A DNA stretch of 6,682 nt, taken from assembly GCA_031431235.1 (NCBI GenBank), contig JANPDA010000265.1:1-6682 (forward strand), read 5' to 3'. The position numbers were made by a program, and so were the translations under genes. The DNA comes from JANNSW01 sp031431235 (GTDB taxonomy: Bacteria; Pseudomonadota; Alphaproteobacteria; Rhizobiales; Hyphomicrobiaceae). The notes beneath the pieces were generated by a model. It saw only the letters and a program-made list of their open reading frames with translations. It had not been told where the DNA came from and made no database searches. Shown piece after piece: positions 5,253-6,682 of the stretch (positions within the stretch are counted from its first letter, which is position 1; each line of letters starts with the position of its first letter).

Positions 5253-6682
5253 ATGCGGATAGGAATGCTGATTGCGCTGATCACCCTGCTCGTGCTGCCG
5301 GTAAGGGCTCTAGGCGCCGAGGCCGAGGCGCCGGTCGAGGACGCTTCGCAACAGGCAGCGACCGAGCTGGAGCGCGGCAATTTCGCGGCCGCCGCCGATC
5401 TGCTCGACCAGGCGCTCGCCGATCCAGCGATGCCCCCGGACCGGCGCGCCAGCATCCTCAACGATCGCGGCGTGGCCAATTGGCGTCTCAACCGGTTGAA
5501 GGAGGCGGTCGCCGATTTCAACGAGGCTGCGCGTCTGCTGCCGGAGTTTGCCGCAGTCTACAACAATCGCGGCAATGTGCTGTTGGCACTCAACTCCGCG
5601 GACGAGGCGGTGCGCGACTTCGATCGGGCGATCCTGCTGGCGCCGAGCTATGTGGCCGCTTTCAACAACCGCGCGATCGCCCACATGCAGCAGGGCGACA
5701 ATGACGAGGCCGCGATCGATTTTGCCAAGGCTGCCGAGCTGTCGCCGACGGCGCCCGCGCCCATCAACGGCCGCGGCCGGGCCGAGCTGGCGAGCGGACA
5801 CCCCTATGCGGCCATGCGCAGCTTCTCTCGCTCGATCGCGCTCGATCCGACTTACAAGGCCGGCTACCGCAACCGCGCCGAGGTTCTGCTCACACTCGCC
5901 AAGCCCGAGGAGGCAGTCGAGGATCTGTCGAGCGCGCTCGGCTTTGCCCCCGACGATCCCGGGCTGCTGTTGACGCGTGGACGCGGCTATCTCGAAGTGA
6001 AGGCCTATGGTCCGGCGCTGCAGGACTTCTCGCGCGCAATCGAGATCGAGCCGAAATCCGCGCTGGCCTACGCCGAGCGCGGCCGGGCTTATGCCCGGAT
6101 CGAGGAGTTCGAGCGCGCGCTCGCCGATTTCGGCACGGCGATCGAGCTGGATCCACGCAACGCCTATGCTTTCACCGGTCGCGCCGCGGCCCACAATGCC
6201 ATGCGTGCGCCAGAGCTCGGCCTGGCCGATGTCGAGCGGGCCTTGAAGCTCGATCCCCAGAACGGGGAAGCCTACCGGGTGCGCGGCGACTTGAGCGAGA
6301 CGCTGGGTAACCAGGCCGCGGCCGTCGCTGATTTCCGCCAGGCGGCTGCCATCGCCACGGACGACGATCTGGCCTGGCAGGCGATCGAGCGGTTGACCGG
6401 GGAGCAGCGGCCGCAGCCGATCGAGGTGGCCGGGACCGAGTTCGAGGACTGGTCGGTGTTCGTCGAGCCATCGGGGCGCTATTTCGCCTCCAGCAGCAGG
6501 ATCAGGAAGCTGCAGGTGGCGCTCGAGGTGTTCGGCCAGGAGGCGCCGCGCATTACCGATTTCGAGCAGATGACGGGAGCCTACAAGGGGATCGCGCTGC
6601 TGCGGTACCGGGCCGGCCGGGTCGAAGCCGATCGGGGTAGCGAGGAGGTCGAGCTGGCAGCGATCATCGACATCAACAACCG
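5253..6682 (+). CDS. Exported TPR-repeat protein with unassigned C-terminal domain, cut by window edge
   Basis: The frame stays open from ATG 5253 to the window end (476 codons, no stop). Residues 1-21 form a signal peptide: MR, a hydrophobic core, then the A-L-G cleavage site before A22. The mature protein should be periplasmic. After a degenerate first repeat (about 32-57) come nine tandem tetratricopeptide repeats in perfect 34-residue register, starting at 66, 100, 134, 168, 202, 236, 270, 304 and 338. Each has the N-x-R-G/A type helix A; the Arg recurs at 72, 106, 140, 174, 208, 242, 276, 310 and 344. Most have an A-x-x-D-F helix B and end in L-x-P. TPR arrays are protein-binding scaffolds, so no enzyme activity is implied. 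Residues from about 390 on are not TPR: a region beginning EDWSVFVEPSGRYF (398-411) whose family I do not recognise. The ATG is supported by GGGGAG nine bases upstream. The gene is transcribed away from nagZ, possibly sharing a control region. Function is unknown; an envelope or cell-wall role is plausible only from location and neighbour. Confidence 0.9.
   Translation, partial: MRIGMLIALITLLVLPVRALGAEAEAPVEDASQQAATELERGNFAAAADLLDQALADPAMPPDRRASILNDRGVANWRLNRLKEAVADFNEAARLLPEFAAVYNNRGNVLLALNSADEAVRDFDRAILLAPSYVAAFNNRAIAHMQQGDNDEAAIDFAKAAELSPTAPAPINGRGRAELASGHPYAAMRSFSRSIALDPTYKAGYRNRAEVLLTLAKPEEAVEDLSSALGFAPDDPGLLLTRGRGYLEVKAYGPALQDFSRAIEIEPKSALAYAERGRAYARIEEFERALADFGTAIELDPRNAYAFTGRAAAHNAMRAPELGLADVERALKLDPQNGEAYRVRGDLSETLGNQAAAVADFRQAAAIATDDDLAWQAIERLTGEQRPQPIEVAGTEFEDWSVFVEPSGRYFASSSRIRKLQVALEVFGQEAPRITDFEQMTGAYKGIALLRYRAGRVEADRGSEEVELAAIIDINN

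Noticed and set aside
5310..6194. A - strand open frame of 294 codons inside the TPR gene
   Set aside because: The + strand carries a signal peptide and nine in-register TPR repeats. The - strand frame has no independent support.
1..6682. CRISPR array, tRNA, insertion sequence or phage remnants
   Set aside because: No spaced direct repeats, clover-leaf sequence, transposase motif or terminal repeats were found. The periodicity at the right end is protein-level TPR repetition.

Overview
The window is GC-rich, dense, ordinary-looking bacterial chromosome. It holds six protein genes, two of them cut by the window edges, and only about 310 bases of non-coding DNA. Gene content and style point to an alphaproteobacterium: an accA whose product opens with the LDFEKPVAELESK-type N-terminus, rarely occurring GANTC sites (the CcrM methylation target), and many ring-oxygenase and amidohydrolase-type genes. 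The order could be Hyphomicrobiales, Rhodospirillales or Reyranella-like; I cannot settle this from the sequence. I see no mobile element, tRNA, rRNA, CRISPR array or phage gene.

Layout, right to left. On the + strand from 5253 to the right edge is an exported tetratricopeptide-repeat (TPR) protein with nine exact 34-residue repeats and an unrecognised C-terminal domain. A 121-base gap separates it from five genes that all run on the - strand. These are a membrane-anchored GH3 beta-N-acetylhexosaminidase (NagZ-like, 5131-3887), the acetyl-CoA carboxylase alpha subunit accA (3794-2835), a single-component-type Rieske oxygenase (2752-1628), a RarD/EamA drug/metabolite transporter (1664-708) and the N-terminal 230 residues of an M20-type amidohydrolase (692 to the left edge).

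How they may work together. The last three genes are tightly packed (overlapping stop/start, then a 15-base gap holding a strong ribosome binding site) and look like one transcription unit: oxygenase, transporter, amide hydrolase. This would fit a small cassette for uptake or export and breakdown of an amide- or methylamine-bearing compound, but the substrate cannot be read from the sequence. accA is housekeeping (malonyl-CoA for fatty acid synthesis) and the NagZ-like enzyme is a cell-wall or amino-sugar glycosidase. Both appear to be separate functions that share the strand.

The points most worth a second look are these: the amidohydrolase, whose M20 metal site has Asp in the usual Cys position and Lys in the usual Glu position; the membrane-anchored NagZ variant beside accA; the unassigned C-terminal domain of the TPR protein; and the small number of GANTC sites, two of which fall in the two longest intergenic gaps. 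Nothing here is clearly a new biological system.
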